Assembly: GCF_002159705.1 (NCBI RefSeq)
Contig: NZ_NFJD01000001.1
Location: 434,001-498,000 of the forward strand
Direction: 5' to 3'
DNA length: 64,000 nucleotides
Origin: Elusimicrobium sp. An273
GTDB taxonomy: Bacteria > Elusimicrobiota > Elusimicrobia > Elusimicrobiales > Elusimicrobiaceae
Part shown: in pieces, positions 1-8,071 of the stretch
How positions within the stretch are numbered: the first letter of the stretch is position 1
Layout: each line of letters opens with the position of its first letter
The notes under the pieces: model-generated
Database searches by the model: none
What the model was told of the DNA's origin: nothing
The model's input: only the letters and a program-made list of their open reading frames with translations
Position numbers and translations under genes: made by a program

Positions 1-1
1 C

Positions 2-1639
2 GGGGAAGTAAAGGCCGAACTGCAAAAAATAAGCACCGCCATGCAAAAAACCCTGGCGGAGCTGGACGCCTGCGAACAGAAAGTGCTTTCCACCCTGGGA
101 ACGGAATACGCCAACCTGATGTCCACCCATAAACTGATTTTGCAAGACCCGTCGCTCAAAGAGTCGGTTGCCAAAAAAATCCGCACGGAACACCTGTCGG
201 CCCAAGCGGCTATTTTTCTTACCTTGCAGGAACTGGCGGCCAGCTTTGATAAAATTGAAGATCCCTTTTTTAAAGAACGCCGCAACGATATTTTTGACGT
301 CGGCAAGCGTCTGGTCAACAATTTGGAAGGCGACAAGCGGGAATTTCTGGCCTCTATTACCAAGCCTTCTTTGCTGGTGGCGCACAACTTATACCCGTCC
401 GACACCATCAACCTGCAGGAAAATCAGGTCATCGGTTTCTGCACGGATGTTGGCGGCAAAACCAGCCATACGGCGCTTTTGGCACAAAGCTTAAACATTC
501 CGGCGGTGGTGGGGCTTTCCACCGCATCCAAGGACGTTAAATCCGGCGATACGCTGATTATTGACGGGGAGAACGGCCTGCTGGTCATTAATCCGGACAA
601 ATACACCTTGGCCAATTACCGCAAAATTCAGAAAGAAATCAAAAAGACCGAAGCCCTGCTTAAAACCATCAACCACCTGCCGGTCATTACCGAAGACGGG
701 CACGCCGTGAAGCTGTTTGTCAATTACGACCCCCGCACCGACAACAAAGAAAACAAACGCTTAATTACGGACGGGCTGGGCCTCTTGCGCACCGAATTTT
801 TGTATATGAACACGCCGCACCCGCCCACGGAAGAAGAACAATACCAAGTTTATCTGTCCGTCGCCAAACGCTTTGACATGCGCCCGGTAACCATCCGCCT
901 GGCGGACTTGGGGGCCGACAAACTGCCCGATTTCCCGCTGGACGAGTTTGACCAGGACGCCAACCCCTTTATGGGGTGCCGCGGCATCCGGCTGTTTCTA
1001 AAAAATCCGGATTTAATGTTCACGCAGCTGCGGGCGATCATCCGCATGTCCTGCGAAGTGCCGGCACAGGTAAAAATTATGGTGCCGATGATTTCGTCCG
1101 TGGAGGAAGTGCGCCACGTGCGAAACGCGTTTGAACAAGTATTAAAAGAATTTGAAGCCAAAGGCAAAAAACCCGTCAACCGGGTGGGATTGGGCGCGAT
1201 GATTGAAGTGCCGGCGGCGGCCATTGCGCTGGACGGAATGATCCAGCTGCTGGATTTTATTTCCATTGGCACCAATGACTTGATACAATATTTAGTAGCG
1301 GTGGACCGCGTCAACCAAGAAGTGGCCCATATGTACGACCCCTGCCACCCGGCAGTCGGGCGCACCATTAACCAAATCATTCAAACCGCCCACAAACGCG
1401 GGCGCAAAGTAAGCATCTGCGGGGAAATCGCCTCCGACTCTAAAATGCTGCCGCTTTTGCTGGGGCTGAATGTAGACGCGCTGTCCGTTACGCCGCGTAT
1501 GTATTTACGCGTCAAAAACAATATCCGCAATTTAAATTTTGAAAATTGTTCCGACTTGGCCCAAGCCGCCCTTTTAATGGGCAGTTCGGAAGAAATCCGG
1601 AACCTGATAGAGCAGAACGATAAAAATGAAGATTCGTAA
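2..1639 (+). CDS. ptsI: Phosphoenolpyruvate-protein phosphotransferase (PTS enzyme I), 5' truncated
   Basis: The reading frame is open to the window edge, so the N-terminus (roughly 30-50 residues by comparison with the usual 570-590) lies outside; 545 codons are visible. Enzyme I takes phosphate from PEP onto a histidine and passes it to HPr in the cytoplasm. The phospho-histidine motif GGKTSHTALLAQ is seen, with the His codon at 467-469. The PEP-binding signature DFISIGTNDLIQYLVAVDR and the C-terminal active-site region SICGEIASD are present. The stop overlaps the lepA start by 14 bp. ptsH would be expected upstream. Confidence 0.96.
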   Translation, partial: GEVKAELQKISTAMQKTLAELDACEQKVLSTLGTEYANLMSTHKLILQDPSLKESVAKKIRTEHLSAQAAIFLTLQELAASFDKIEDPFFKERRNDIFDVGKRLVNNLEGDKREFLASITKPSLLVAHNLYPSDTINLQENQVIGFCTDVGGKTSHTALLAQSLNIPAVVGLSTASKDVKSGDTLIIDGENGLLVINPDKYTLANYRKIQKEIKKTEALLKTINHLPVITEDGHAVKLFVNYDPRTDNKENKRLITDGLGLLRTEFLYMNTPHPPTEEEQYQVYLSVAKRFDMRPVTIRLADLGADKLPDFPLDEFDQDANPFMGCRGIRLFLKNPDLMFTQLRAIIRMSCEVPAQVKIMVPMISSVEEVRHVRNAFEQVLKEFEAKGKKPVNRVGLGAMIEVPAAAIALDGMIQLLDFISIGTNDLIQYLVAVDRVNQEVAHMYDPCHPAVGRTINQIIQTAHKRGRKVSICGEIASDSKMLPLLLGLNVDALSVTPRMYLRVKNNIRNLNFENCSDLAQAALLMGSSEEIRNLIEQNDKNEDS

Positions 1640-3455
1640 TTTTTCCATTGTCGCCCACATTGACCACGGCAAGACCACCCTTTCCGACCGTATTTTGGAA
1701 GACACCGGCACCGTTCCCAAGCGCAAAATGCAAGCCCAGCTGTTAGACGGCATGGACTTGGAGCGCGAACGCGGCATTACCATCAAAGCCAAAGCGGTGC
1801 GCATTCAGTACAAAGACTATATTTTAAACCTGATTGACACCCCCGGCCATGTGGATTTTTCGTATGAAGTGGCCCGCTCGCTCCGCGCGTGCGAAGGCGT
1901 GCTGCTGTTGGTGGACGCGTCGCAAGGGGTGGAAGCGCAAACGGTGGCCCACGCGCATTTGGCCCAAAGCCTGGGGCTTAAAATTATCCCGGTAATGAAC
2001 AAGGTGGATTTGTCGCAGGCGGATGCGGACGCTTCGGAAGAACAGCTGTGGGATATTTTAAAAGAGCCCATAGAGGCCGAGCGCGTCAGCGCCAAAACCG
2101 GCATGGGCATTGAACATTTGCTGGATCGTATCATCACCGATATCCCCGCCCCGCAGGGCGACCCCAATGCCCCTCTGCGCGCGCTTATTTTTGATTCTTA
2201 CTACGACCCCTTCCGCGGCGTCATTATGTACATCCGCCTGGTGGACGGCTCCGTTAAACCGGGGCAGATGATTCAGTTTATGTCCTCGGGCGCGTCGTAC
2301 AAAACCGAAGAAATCGGCTTTATGACGCCCAAACAGCTGCACAAAACCGACTCGCTTTCCGCCGGAGAAGTGGGCTATTTGGTGGCCGGCATTAAAGACA
2401 TTCACCAAGTAAAAGTGGGAGACACGATTACCCTGGCCGAACGCCCGGCCGAAAAAGCCCTGCCCGGATACGCCGAGGCCAAGCCGGTGGTGTTTGCCAG
2501 TATTTTCCCAGTGGAAACGACCGATTTTCCGTTGCTTCGCAAGGCGTTGGAAAAATTAAATCTCTCGGACTCGTCTTTTCATTACCAAAGCGAAACTTCC
2601 AAGGCGTTGGGCTTTGGCTTTCGCTTGGGGTTTATGGGCATTTTGCACATTGAAATCGTAAAAGAACGGTTGGAGCGGGAATTTAACCTCTCGCTGATTG
2701 CCACCAGCCCCAACGTGGTTTATCACGTAAAATTTACCCCGCGCAAATCCCACCCGCAGGAACTGGCCGCCTTGCCCGACGCCCCGGACGATCCCGGCTA
2801 CAAGATTATTGATAACCCGGCCAATTTCCCGCCCCACGGCGATATTATTGACATCAAAGAGCCCGTCATCCACATCACCATCGTTACGCCGGTGGAATTT
2901 ATGGACGGCGTGATGACGCTTTTAAAAGAAAAACGCGGCACGTTTATGAGTATGGATCACTTGTCCAACCAACGCGTGATTATTAAATACGAAATGCCGA
3001 TGGGCGAAATGGTCATTGATTTCTACAACAAATTAAAATCCGTTTCCAAAGGATACGCTTCGTTTGATTACGAAGTGGCGGGTTTTAGAAGCTCGGACGT
3101 GGTGCTGATGGAAATTTTGCTGCACGGCACGCCGGTGGATGCCTTGTCCGTAGTGGTACACAAAGACAAAGCCCAAACCATGGGCCGCGCGTTGTGCGCC
3201 AAATTAAAAGAGCTGATCGGCCGCCAGCAATTTGAAGTGGCGGTGCAGGCGGCGGTAAACGGAAAAGTCATCGCGCGCGAAACCATTCCCGCCTTCAGAA
3301 AAGACGTCATTGCCAAATGCTACGGCGGAGACATCACCCGCAAACGCAAATTGCTGGAAAAACAAAAAGAAGGTAAAAAGCGAATGAAAGCCATCGGCAG
3401 TTTGAACATTCCGCAGGAAGCGTTTGTGGCCATGCTTAAGATTGACGAAGAATAA
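1626..3455 (+). CDS. lepA: Elongation factor 4 (LepA), ribosome back-translocase GTPase
   Basis: A 609-residue translational GTPase of normal LepA length. G1 (AHIDHGKT, residues 10-17), G3 (DTPGHVDF, 71-78) and G4 (NKVD, 125-128) are intact. The C-terminal part contains the LepA-specific region ending in GSLNIPQEAFVAMLKIDEE, which separates it from EF-G. Known role: binds ribosomes and remodels stalled or mis-translocated complexes. The start overlaps the end of ptsI, so the two are probably co-transcribed. A bidirectional terminator follows directly. Confidence 0.97.
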   Translation: MKIRNFSIVAHIDHGKTTLSDRILEDTGTVPKRKMQAQLLDGMDLERERGITIKAKAVRIQYKDYILNLIDTPGHVDFSYEVARSLRACEGVLLLVDASQGVEAQTVAHAHLAQSLGLKIIPVMNKVDLSQADADASEEQLWDILKEPIEAERVSAKTGMGIEHLLDRIITDIPAPQGDPNAPLRALIFDSYYDPFRGVIMYIRLVDGSVKPGQMIQFMSSGASYKTEEIGFMTPKQLHKTDSLSAGEVGYLVAGIKDIHQVKVGDTITLAERPAEKALPGYAEAKPVVFASIFPVETTDFPLLRKALEKLNLSDSSFHYQSETSKALGFGFRLGFMGILHIEIVKERLEREFNLSLIATSPNVVYHVKFTPRKSHPQELAALPDAPDDPGYKIIDNPANFPPHGDIIDIKEPVIHITIVTPVEFMDGVMTLLKEKRGTFMSMDHLSNQRVIIKYEMPMGEMVIDFYNKLKSVSKGYASFDYEVAGFRSSDVVLMEILLHGTPVDALSVVVHKDKAQTMGRALCAKLKELIGRQQFEVAVQAAVNGKVIARETIPAFRKDVIAKCYGGDITRKRKLLEKQKEGKKRMKAIGSLNIPQEAFVAMLKIDEE

Positions 3456-3456
3456 C

Positions 3457-3486
3457 AAAAACCCCGGGCGAACCCGGGGTTTTTAG
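3457..3486. terminator. Bidirectional intrinsic terminator between lepA and prepilin
   Basis: An 8-bp GC-rich stem (3461-3468 with 3473-3480, loop CGAA) is flanked by AAAA on the left and TTTT on the right. It can end both lepA and the convergent prepilin gene. Confidence 0.88.
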
Positions 3487-4053
3487 TTAATCGGGGAAAG
3501 GGAACCTTTCTGCAGAGCCCCACCCGCCGGCAGATTCCTTGCGGCCTGTGATGCGTTTGCAAAAATCCAAGGCAAACGAGCTGCTTCGGGTGGCGCGGCA
3601 TTCCTGGGCGCCCGTTGAAAAAGTGATGTTGTACCAAATTCCGTCTTTTTCCAGCCAACACAGCATGCCGGAAGGATCCCAATTTTCTACATCACTGCCC
3701 ACGGAAGTCGTCATCGTGCACGTAATGCGTTTACCTACATTGCGCACGCCGTACACCGTTCCGCCGCCGGACGTATAACTGGGATGAGCCTCAAACGAAG
3801 GCGGGAAATTGATATCCAGCGCAAATAAATCCGCCGAATACTTGCCGTTGGCCATTTTGTATACTTGCTGTCCTTTTCGAATATCGTTTGCCAAAGAAAG
3901 CATTTCCATATACTTCGCTTTTGCAACCGCATACTGGTATTGCGGCAAAGCCACCGCCGCCAAAATACCGATAATTAACACGACCACCAACAGCTCTATA
4001 AGCGTAAATCCGGGTTTTTGTTTGAAAAGAGACGTTTGATAAATTTTGTCCAT
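3487..4053 (-). CDS. Type IV prepilin-like protein (orphan pilin 1)
   Basis: 188 residues from the ATG at 4053; a TTG 6 bp further upstream is possible but less likely. A 15-residue basic leader ends in KPG, followed by FTLIELLVVVLIIG, the class III signal peptide and N-terminal helix of type IV pilins and pseudopilins, with Glu5 of the mature protein present. PilD-type peptidase would cleave after Gly15. The globular part has several cysteines and no family I recognise. It stands alone, with no assembly genes nearby. A TAAATT box ends 6 nt before the ATG, suggesting a leaderless message. Whether it is a major, minor or secretion pilin cannot be told. Confidence 0.85.
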   Translation of the reverse strand: MDKIYQTSLFKQKPGFTLIELLVVVLIIGILAAVALPQYQYAVAKAKYMEMLSLANDIRKGQQVYKMANGKYSADLFALDINFPPSFEAHPSYTSGGGTVYGVRNVGKRITCTMTTSVGSDVENWDPSGMLCWLEKDGIWYNITFSTGAQECRATRSSSFALDFCKRITGRKESAGGWGSAERFPFPD

Positions 4054-4056
4054 ACG

Positions 4057-4085
4057 CAAAATTTATCAAAAAAACGAATCAAGCC
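4057..4085 (-). promoter_or_regulatory. Prepilin promoter-like block (copy 1)
   Basis: On the minus strand a T7 run followed by GATAAATTTTG matches a block before the pilin gene at 36076 and, more loosely, one before the pilin at 4185. TAAATT is the likely -10 box. Confidence 0.45.
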
Positions 4086-4133
4086 CTTTGGCAAAAAGGT
4101 TTTTATGCGCCTCTCCCCGAATGACGTTGCCAT

Positions 4134-4157
4134 AAAAAACCCGGCCAAGCCGGGTTT
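4134..4157 (-). terminator. Intrinsic terminator of the second prepilin gene
   Basis: Nine-bp stem 4137-4145 with 4149-4157, loop CAA; the A run on the plus strand gives a T run in the minus-strand reading direction. Confidence 0.85.
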
Positions 4158-4184
4158 GAAAGGTTGTGTTTGGGAAGGCAAACG

Positions 4185-4670
4185 CTAGTCGGTTACAAAA
4201 TCAAACGTGCGGCACAGCTCCGCGCACTTGGGGTGGGTGCCTTCGCACTCAATCTCGCCGGGCCGGGTGGAGTGATCCAGCCAGAGCTTAATTAAACAGC
4301 CGTTGGTGGCGCCGCTGTCGCAGTCTTTCCCAATGCCGCCCGCCACGACCCATTTGTCTTGGGTGGTGCCATACAAATTATCCAGGCAAGTTCCATTGTT
4401 ATAATCTTCCTGCCCAACGGCCGAGTTGGAGCGCAAATCCCCCTTGGGAACGGTAATATCCAGCACGTTCAAATCATCGGTGTATGTCCCGTTGGCAAGA
4501 AAAAAAGATTCCTGCGCCGTCTTCAGGCTTTTTAAAATAGGCCACATGCTGCTCATGCGGCTTTTTAAGACGGCTTTTTCATACTGCGGCATGGCCACCG
4601 CCGCCAAAATGCCGATAATTAACACAACCACCAACAGCTCTATTAACGTAAAACCCTGTTTCGTTTGCAT
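4185..4670 (-). CDS. Type IV prepilin-like protein (orphan pilin 2)
   Basis: 161 residues. The short leader MQTKQG is followed by FTLIELLVVVLIIG and the rest of the pilin N-terminal helix. The C-terminal domain has about eight cysteines, so disulphide bonds are likely. The DNA coding for the N-terminal helix (about 4570-4660) is roughly 90 percent identical to the matching stretch of the neighbouring prepilin (about 3945-4012), while the C-termini are unrelated. A good Shine-Dalgarno AAGGAG lies 8 nt before the ATG. It has its own terminator, so it is a single-gene unit. Confidence 0.86.
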   Translation of the reverse strand: MQTKQGFTLIELLVVVLIIGILAAVAMPQYEKAVLKSRMSSMWPILKSLKTAQESFFLANGTYTDDLNVLDITVPKGDLRSNSAVGQEDYNNGTCLDNLYGTTQDKWVVAGGIGKDCDSGATNGCLIKLWLDHSTRPGEIECEGTHPKCAELCRTFDFVTD

Positions 4671-4684
4671 ACAGAACTCCTTGT

Positions 4685-4713
4685 CTTAAATATACCAAAA
4701 AAAGAAATTGCCT
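4685..4713 (-). promoter_or_regulatory. Prepilin promoter-like block (copy 2)
   Basis: Minus-strand T7 run followed by GGTATATTT; TATATT is the likely -10 box. It resembles the blocks at 4057-4085 and 36661-36692, but is the most diverged of the three. Confidence 0.4.
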
Positions 4714-4748
4714 TCCAATGACGCGGCATTCCGCAAGGCGGGGCTTTA

Positions 4749-4766
4749 TTTGCTAAAATAATACAT
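4749..4766 (+). promoter_or_regulatory. folD extended -10 promoter, probably leaderless
   Basis: TGCTAAAAT (TGn plus TAAAAT at 4754-4759) ends 7 nt before the folD ATG, with no room for a Shine-Dalgarno sequence. Confidence 0.5.
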
Positions 4767-5639
4767 ATGATTTTAGAAGGACGCACCTTGGCCGCCCAAA
4801 TCCGCGAATCCCTGCCCCGCAGGGCCGAGGCCGTTTGTCAAAAATTGGGCCGCCCCATTAAGCTGTGCGCCATCGGATCTACGGAAGATTACGGCGCTTA
4901 CGTTTATCTTAAAAAAGAAGTGGAAGCCGCACGGAAGCTGGGCGTAGAAACACAGGTGTTTGAAATTAACAACCAAACGCCCGCGGCCGAATTTTTGGCG
5001 TTGGTGGAAAAATTATCCGCAGACGACAAAACCGACGCCATTTTAATCCCGCGCCCGCTGCCCGACCATTTGGCCGCCACCGACTTTGCAGACCGCCTGG
5101 CCCCGCAAAAAGATATTGACGGGATGTCCAACATCAATACGGGCAATTTGTTTCTGTGCAAAACTTGGCCGGAAATTCAGGCCTTAAAAGGCTTTGTGGC
5201 GTGCACGGCCATGGCCGTCATTCGGCTGCTGACGTATCATCACGTTGCGCTGGAAGGGGCGGAAGCGGCCGTTATCGGCCGGTCTATTACGGTAGGGCGC
5301 CCGCTGGCCCACTTGCTGACCTGCCAAAACGCCACCGTGAAAATTTGTCACACCAAAACCGATTTGCCCCGCGCCCTAAAAGACGCGGATTTGGTCTGCT
5401 CCGCCGCCGGCACACCCGGCCTGATTGAGGCGGACTGGCTGCGCCCCGGAACGACGGTGGTGGATATTTCCACCAACTGGCACAACGACAGCCTCTGCGG
5501 CGACGCCGACCCGGAAAAATTGCAGGCGCGAGGCATTTCCTACTCGCCCGTTCCCGGCGGAGTGGGGCCTGTAACGCTTGCAGTCCTGCTGGAAAACATT
5601 ATACTATCTGGTGAAAGGAAACTTAAGGAGAACAAATGA
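4767..5639 (+). CDS. folD: Bifunctional methylenetetrahydrofolate dehydrogenase / cyclohydrolase
   Basis: 290 residues, normal for FolD, which interconverts methylene-, methenyl- and 10-formyl-THF with NADP. The catalytic YVYLK (Tyr45, Lys49), KDIDG (Asp118), the dinucleotide loop GRSITVGRP and the C-terminal VPGGVGPVT are all present. The loop usually written VQLPLP reads IPRPLP at 94-99, so the usual glutamine is replaced; I recall RPLP variants in other bacterial FolD proteins, so activity is still likely. The start is set by a promoter box 7 nt upstream. The stop overlaps the next gene by 4 bp (ATGA). Confidence 0.95.
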   Translation: MILEGRTLAAQIRESLPRRAEAVCQKLGRPIKLCAIGSTEDYGAYVYLKKEVEAARKLGVETQVFEINNQTPAAEFLALVEKLSADDKTDAILIPRPLPDHLAATDFADRLAPQKDIDGMSNINTGNLFLCKTWPEIQALKGFVACTAMAVIRLLTYHHVALEGAEAAVIGRSITVGRPLAHLLTCQNATVKICHTKTDLPRALKDADLVCSAAGTPGLIEADWLRPGTTVVDISTNWHNDSLCGDADPEKLQARGISYSPVPGGVGPVTLAVLLENIILSGERKLKENK

Positions 5640-6055
5640 AAATATTTTCCCTGCTTTTGGCTTTTGTCTTGTGCGCGGGCTTCTTGACCGCGTGCAACAC
5701 TAACGAAAAAAGAAAAGAAAAATACAACCGCAAAATTTATCTGACGGAAGAAGACTATATGGAAGATTTGTCTAAGGACGCCGTCAGAGAGCGCCGCGAA
5801 ACGCCGCCCAACGTGGAGTCCGAATATATTTTTAACGTCGGCCCGGAAGAACAGCGCAACATTTATTTCTTTGACGAACGCCAACAGCCCAAAGTGCCCG
5901 GCCAACCCAGCGAAGCGGATTACAAGAAAGAAAAACGCCTCTGGAAAAAACCCAAACGCTACACGCCCGAACAATACTACGGCATGCAGGGCACGGCCGA
6001 CGCCGCGGCGGAAGACACCTCTTCCGAAACAAGCTACTCCGGCTACGACTATTAG
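5636..6055 (+). CDS. Small lipoprotein of unknown function
   Basis: 139 residues. A type II signal peptide with lipobox LTAC puts the lipidated cysteine at residue 20. The mature part is very charged (Lys, Glu, Arg rich) and Tyr/Ser-rich at the end, with no recognisable domain and probably extended. It is translationally coupled to folD by an ATGA overlap, with AAGGAG shortly upstream. No function can be assigned. Confidence 0.8.
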   Translation: MKIFSLLLAFVLCAGFLTACNTNEKRKEKYNRKIYLTEEDYMEDLSKDAVRERRETPPNVESEYIFNVGPEEQRNIYFFDERQQPKVPGQPSEADYKKEKRLWKKPKRYTPEQYYGMQGTADAAAEDTSSETSYSGYDY

Positions 6056-6068
6056 TTTTAGTCTGTTT

Positions 6069-6098
6069 AAAAAGCCCCGCTTCTAAGCGGGGCTTTTT
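6069..6098. terminator. Bidirectional intrinsic terminator
   Basis: Twelve-bp stem 6069-6080 with 6087-6098 (AAAAAGCCCCGC and its complement). It serves the lipoprotein gene and the convergent GDPD gene, whose stop lies inside the right arm. Confidence 0.9.
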
Positions 6099-6801
6099 AA
6101 TGCTCGGAAACAAACAAATCAATATAATCCGTAAAAATGCCGTCCGCGCCTTCCTGCTGCAGCCGCTTGGCCAGCGAAATGTCGTTTACGGTATAGAGAT
6201 ACGTCTTTAACCCGTTTTGGTGGCACTCCTCCGCGGTGGCCGGGCTAAAGCGGGTGTAGTTTAAGTGAACGCTTTCCGCTTGCAGGTCTAACGCTTTGGA
6301 AACGTCAAAAGAACGCGTTAACAGACCGATACGCGCGTTTTTGTTCAGTTTGCGGATACGGAGCAGGGTGTCGTAATCAAAGCTGGAAAACAGCGTTTTA
6401 GACAATAATTCGGCATATTCGCCCGCTAACAGTTTCAGCAGTTTTTCTTCCAGTCCCGGGTAGCAGTTGGCGTCATTTTTAAGCTCTATGTTCAGCAGCT
6501 CCAGCCCCGGCGCCACCACGGGCAACACTTCCTGCAGCAGCGGGATAAAAGCCGGCGCACCGTCAAAACGGTTTTGCAACGCACAGCGGCGCAGCTGCGC
6601 CCAAGGGAGTTCGCCTATTTTTGCGTCTTTCCCGGCCGTCGCCAACAGCGAATAATCGTGATGAACGACCAGCTGACCGTCTTGCGTCAGGTGGACGTCC
6701 AGTTCATAACAGCTCGCCCCCAGCCTGCGTGCCAGCCGAAAAGCTTCCAGCGTATTTTGAACGCGCCGGGCAGAAGCCCCGCGGTGTGCAAAGTAAATCA
6801 T
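6097..6801 (-). CDS. ugpQ: Glycerophosphodiester phosphodiesterase
   Basis: 234 residues, a single GDPD TIM-barrel domain that hydrolyses glycerophosphodiesters to glycerol-3-phosphate and an alcohol. HRG at residues 6-8, metal ligands in ELDVHLTQDG (Glu33, Asp35) and the second catalytic His in VVHHD (His48) are seen. The common PENT element reads VQNT. There is no signal peptide, so the cytoplasmic UgpQ type is more likely than periplasmic GlpQ. The gene is monocistronic, with a promoter directly before the ATG. Confidence 0.9.
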   Translation of the reverse strand: MIYFAHRGASARRVQNTLEAFRLARRLGASCYELDVHLTQDGQLVVHHDYSLLATAGKDAKIGELPWAQLRRCALQNRFDGAPAFIPLLQEVLPVVAPGLELLNIELKNDANCYPGLEEKLLKLLAGEYAELLSKTLFSSFDYDTLLRIRKLNKNARIGLLTRSFDVSKALDLQAESVHLNYTRFSPATAEECHQNGLKTYLYTVNDISLAKRLQQEGADGIFTDYIDLFVSEH

Positions 6802-6836
6802 ATCTCCAGTGTAAAAAAATTGCCGTTTTTTAGCAA
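6802..6836 (-). promoter_or_regulatory. Promoter of the GDPD gene, leaderless type
   Basis: Minus strand: -35 TTGCTA (6831-6836), 17-bp spacer, -10 TACACT (6808-6813), then GGAGAT and the ATG. Only 6 nt separate the -10 box from the start. Confidence 0.55.
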
Positions 6837-6851
6837 GACAGCATGTTATTT

Positions 6852-6879
6852 AAAAAGAGCGGGGGTTTCCCGCTCTTTT
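6852..6879 (-). terminator. Intrinsic terminator of mscL
   Basis: Eleven-bp stem 6853-6863 with 6869-6879 and a 5-nt loop, followed by a T run in the minus direction. Confidence 0.87.
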
Positions 6880-6894
6880 GGTGTTCCCGCAAAA

Positions 6895-7353
6895 TTATTT
6901 TAATTCCGACGTACAATGCGGGCAGCGCACCGCTTCCAGCGGGATTTCCGTACAGCAGTACGGGCAGGATTTGGTAGTCGGGGCGGCGTCTTCTTTGCGT
7001 TTGTTAATTTTGTTCATGGCTTTGACCAGCGCAAAGATACAAGCGGCCACAATTAAAAAGCTGATAATGGAATTTAAAAAATTGCCGATATTAATGGTGG
7101 TGGCGCCGGCTGATTGGGCGGCGGTTAACGATTCATACGGGCCGGGCGTAGTGTCGCCTTGTTTAAGGACGATAAACCAATTGGAAAAATTTACTTTCCC
7201 CATCAGCAGGCCCAGCGGCGGCATCATCACGTCCGCCACCATGGAGTTGACGATCTTCGTAAACGCCCCGCCGATGATGATACCTACAGCCATATCCAGC
7301 ACATTGCCGCGCATCACAAAATTTTTAAATTCATTGTAAATGTTTTTAAACAT
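6895..7353 (-). CDS. mscL: Large-conductance mechanosensitive channel with C-terminal zinc ribbon
   Basis: 152 residues. The N-terminus MFKNIYNEFKNFVMRGN and the first membrane helix (about 18-45) are typical MscL; a second helix lies at about 92-113. The homopentamer opens under membrane tension to release solutes. In place of the usual plain C-terminal helix there is a zinc-ribbon-like tail, Cys130/Cys133 and Cys144/Cys147 (CPYC and CPHC). I know such tails from other bacterial MscL proteins, so this is a variant rather than a new fusion. Start ATG at 7353 with AAGGAG upstream. Confidence 0.95.
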   Translation of the reverse strand: MFKNIYNEFKNFVMRGNVLDMAVGIIIGGAFTKIVNSMVADVMMPPLGLLMGKVNFSNWFIVLKQGDTTPGPYESLTAAQSAGATTINIGNFLNSIISFLIVAACIFALVKAMNKINKRKEDAAPTTKSCPYCCTEIPLEAVRCPHCTSELK

Positions 7354-7363
7354 AAGGCTCCTT

Positions 7364-8071
7364 TTATTTGATTAATTTGACCGCCTTTAACAGCGGCGTA
7401 TACAAATCGTTCTGCGGCGGATATTTGATTTCCGCCGGGTTGGTACCATCCACGAAAGCAACGGGGGCCCCTTCCGCCAGGCACAGCGGCTGTTGTTCGG
7501 CGGCTTCCCCCATGGCAAGCGCGCAGGCCGCCGCCAGCGAATCGGCCGCGTCCACCAGCGTTACTTCCAACTTTTTTCCGAAGATATCTTCTCTCCCGCG
7601 CAAATCTTTCACGCCTTCAAACCCGCTGTACGCCACCGCCGCGCCGATAATGCCCGCCCGCAGGGGAAGAATCATACTGTCCGTGATAATTACCCCCAAG
7701 TCCTGCACGTTCCATTTTTGCCGCAAAGCCGTCCGCAGGTCTTGGGCGCAGGCATAGCAGTCCGGCGGCAGCAGAATCAATTTCCCGTCTGCGTTGGATT
7801 CATCAATCCCGGCGTTGGTCATAATCATACCGTCTTTAATCGTCAGCCACGCAAGCGGCGTTTGCAAGGCGGCTTGGCTTTCCCGCCGGATCAGTTCTTC
7901 CTTTTGTGTGCGGCCCGTGTAGGGAACTGTTTTCCCTTTCCACAAAGCAACCAGCTTGGAGGATACCGTTAAAACGGTTTTTTCCGGCACCAAAACGATG
8001 TGCTCGGCAATAAAAGCGGGCAAATCTTCCTTTTCTTTAAATATACGCGTATGAACGGGAGTAATCTTCAT
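7364..8071 (-). CDS. CofE-like (F420-0:gamma-glutamyl ligase family) protein
   Basis: 235 residues, one domain. Family features are the motif NAGIDESNADG (86-96) and ITDSMILPLRAGIIGAAVAYSGF (129-151, here split by the reader). Characterised members add glutamate to coenzyme F420-0 with GTP, but the family also occurs in organisms without F420, with unknown substrate. No other F420 gene is in the window, so the substrate is open. The start overlaps the hemW stop by 4 bp (ATGA), so it is the downstream gene of the hemW operon. Confidence 0.8.
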   Translation of the reverse strand: MKITPVHTRIFKEKEDLPAFIAEHIVLVPEKTVLTVSSKLVALWKGKTVPYTGRTQKEELIRRESQAALQTPLAWLTIKDGMIMTNAGIDESNADGKLILLPPDCYACAQDLRTALRQKWNVQDLGVIITDSMILPLRAGIIGAAVAYSGFEGVKDLRGREDIFGKKLEVTLVDAADSLAAACALAMGEAAEQQPLCLAEGAPVAFVDGTNPAEIKYPPQNDLYTPLLKAVKLIK

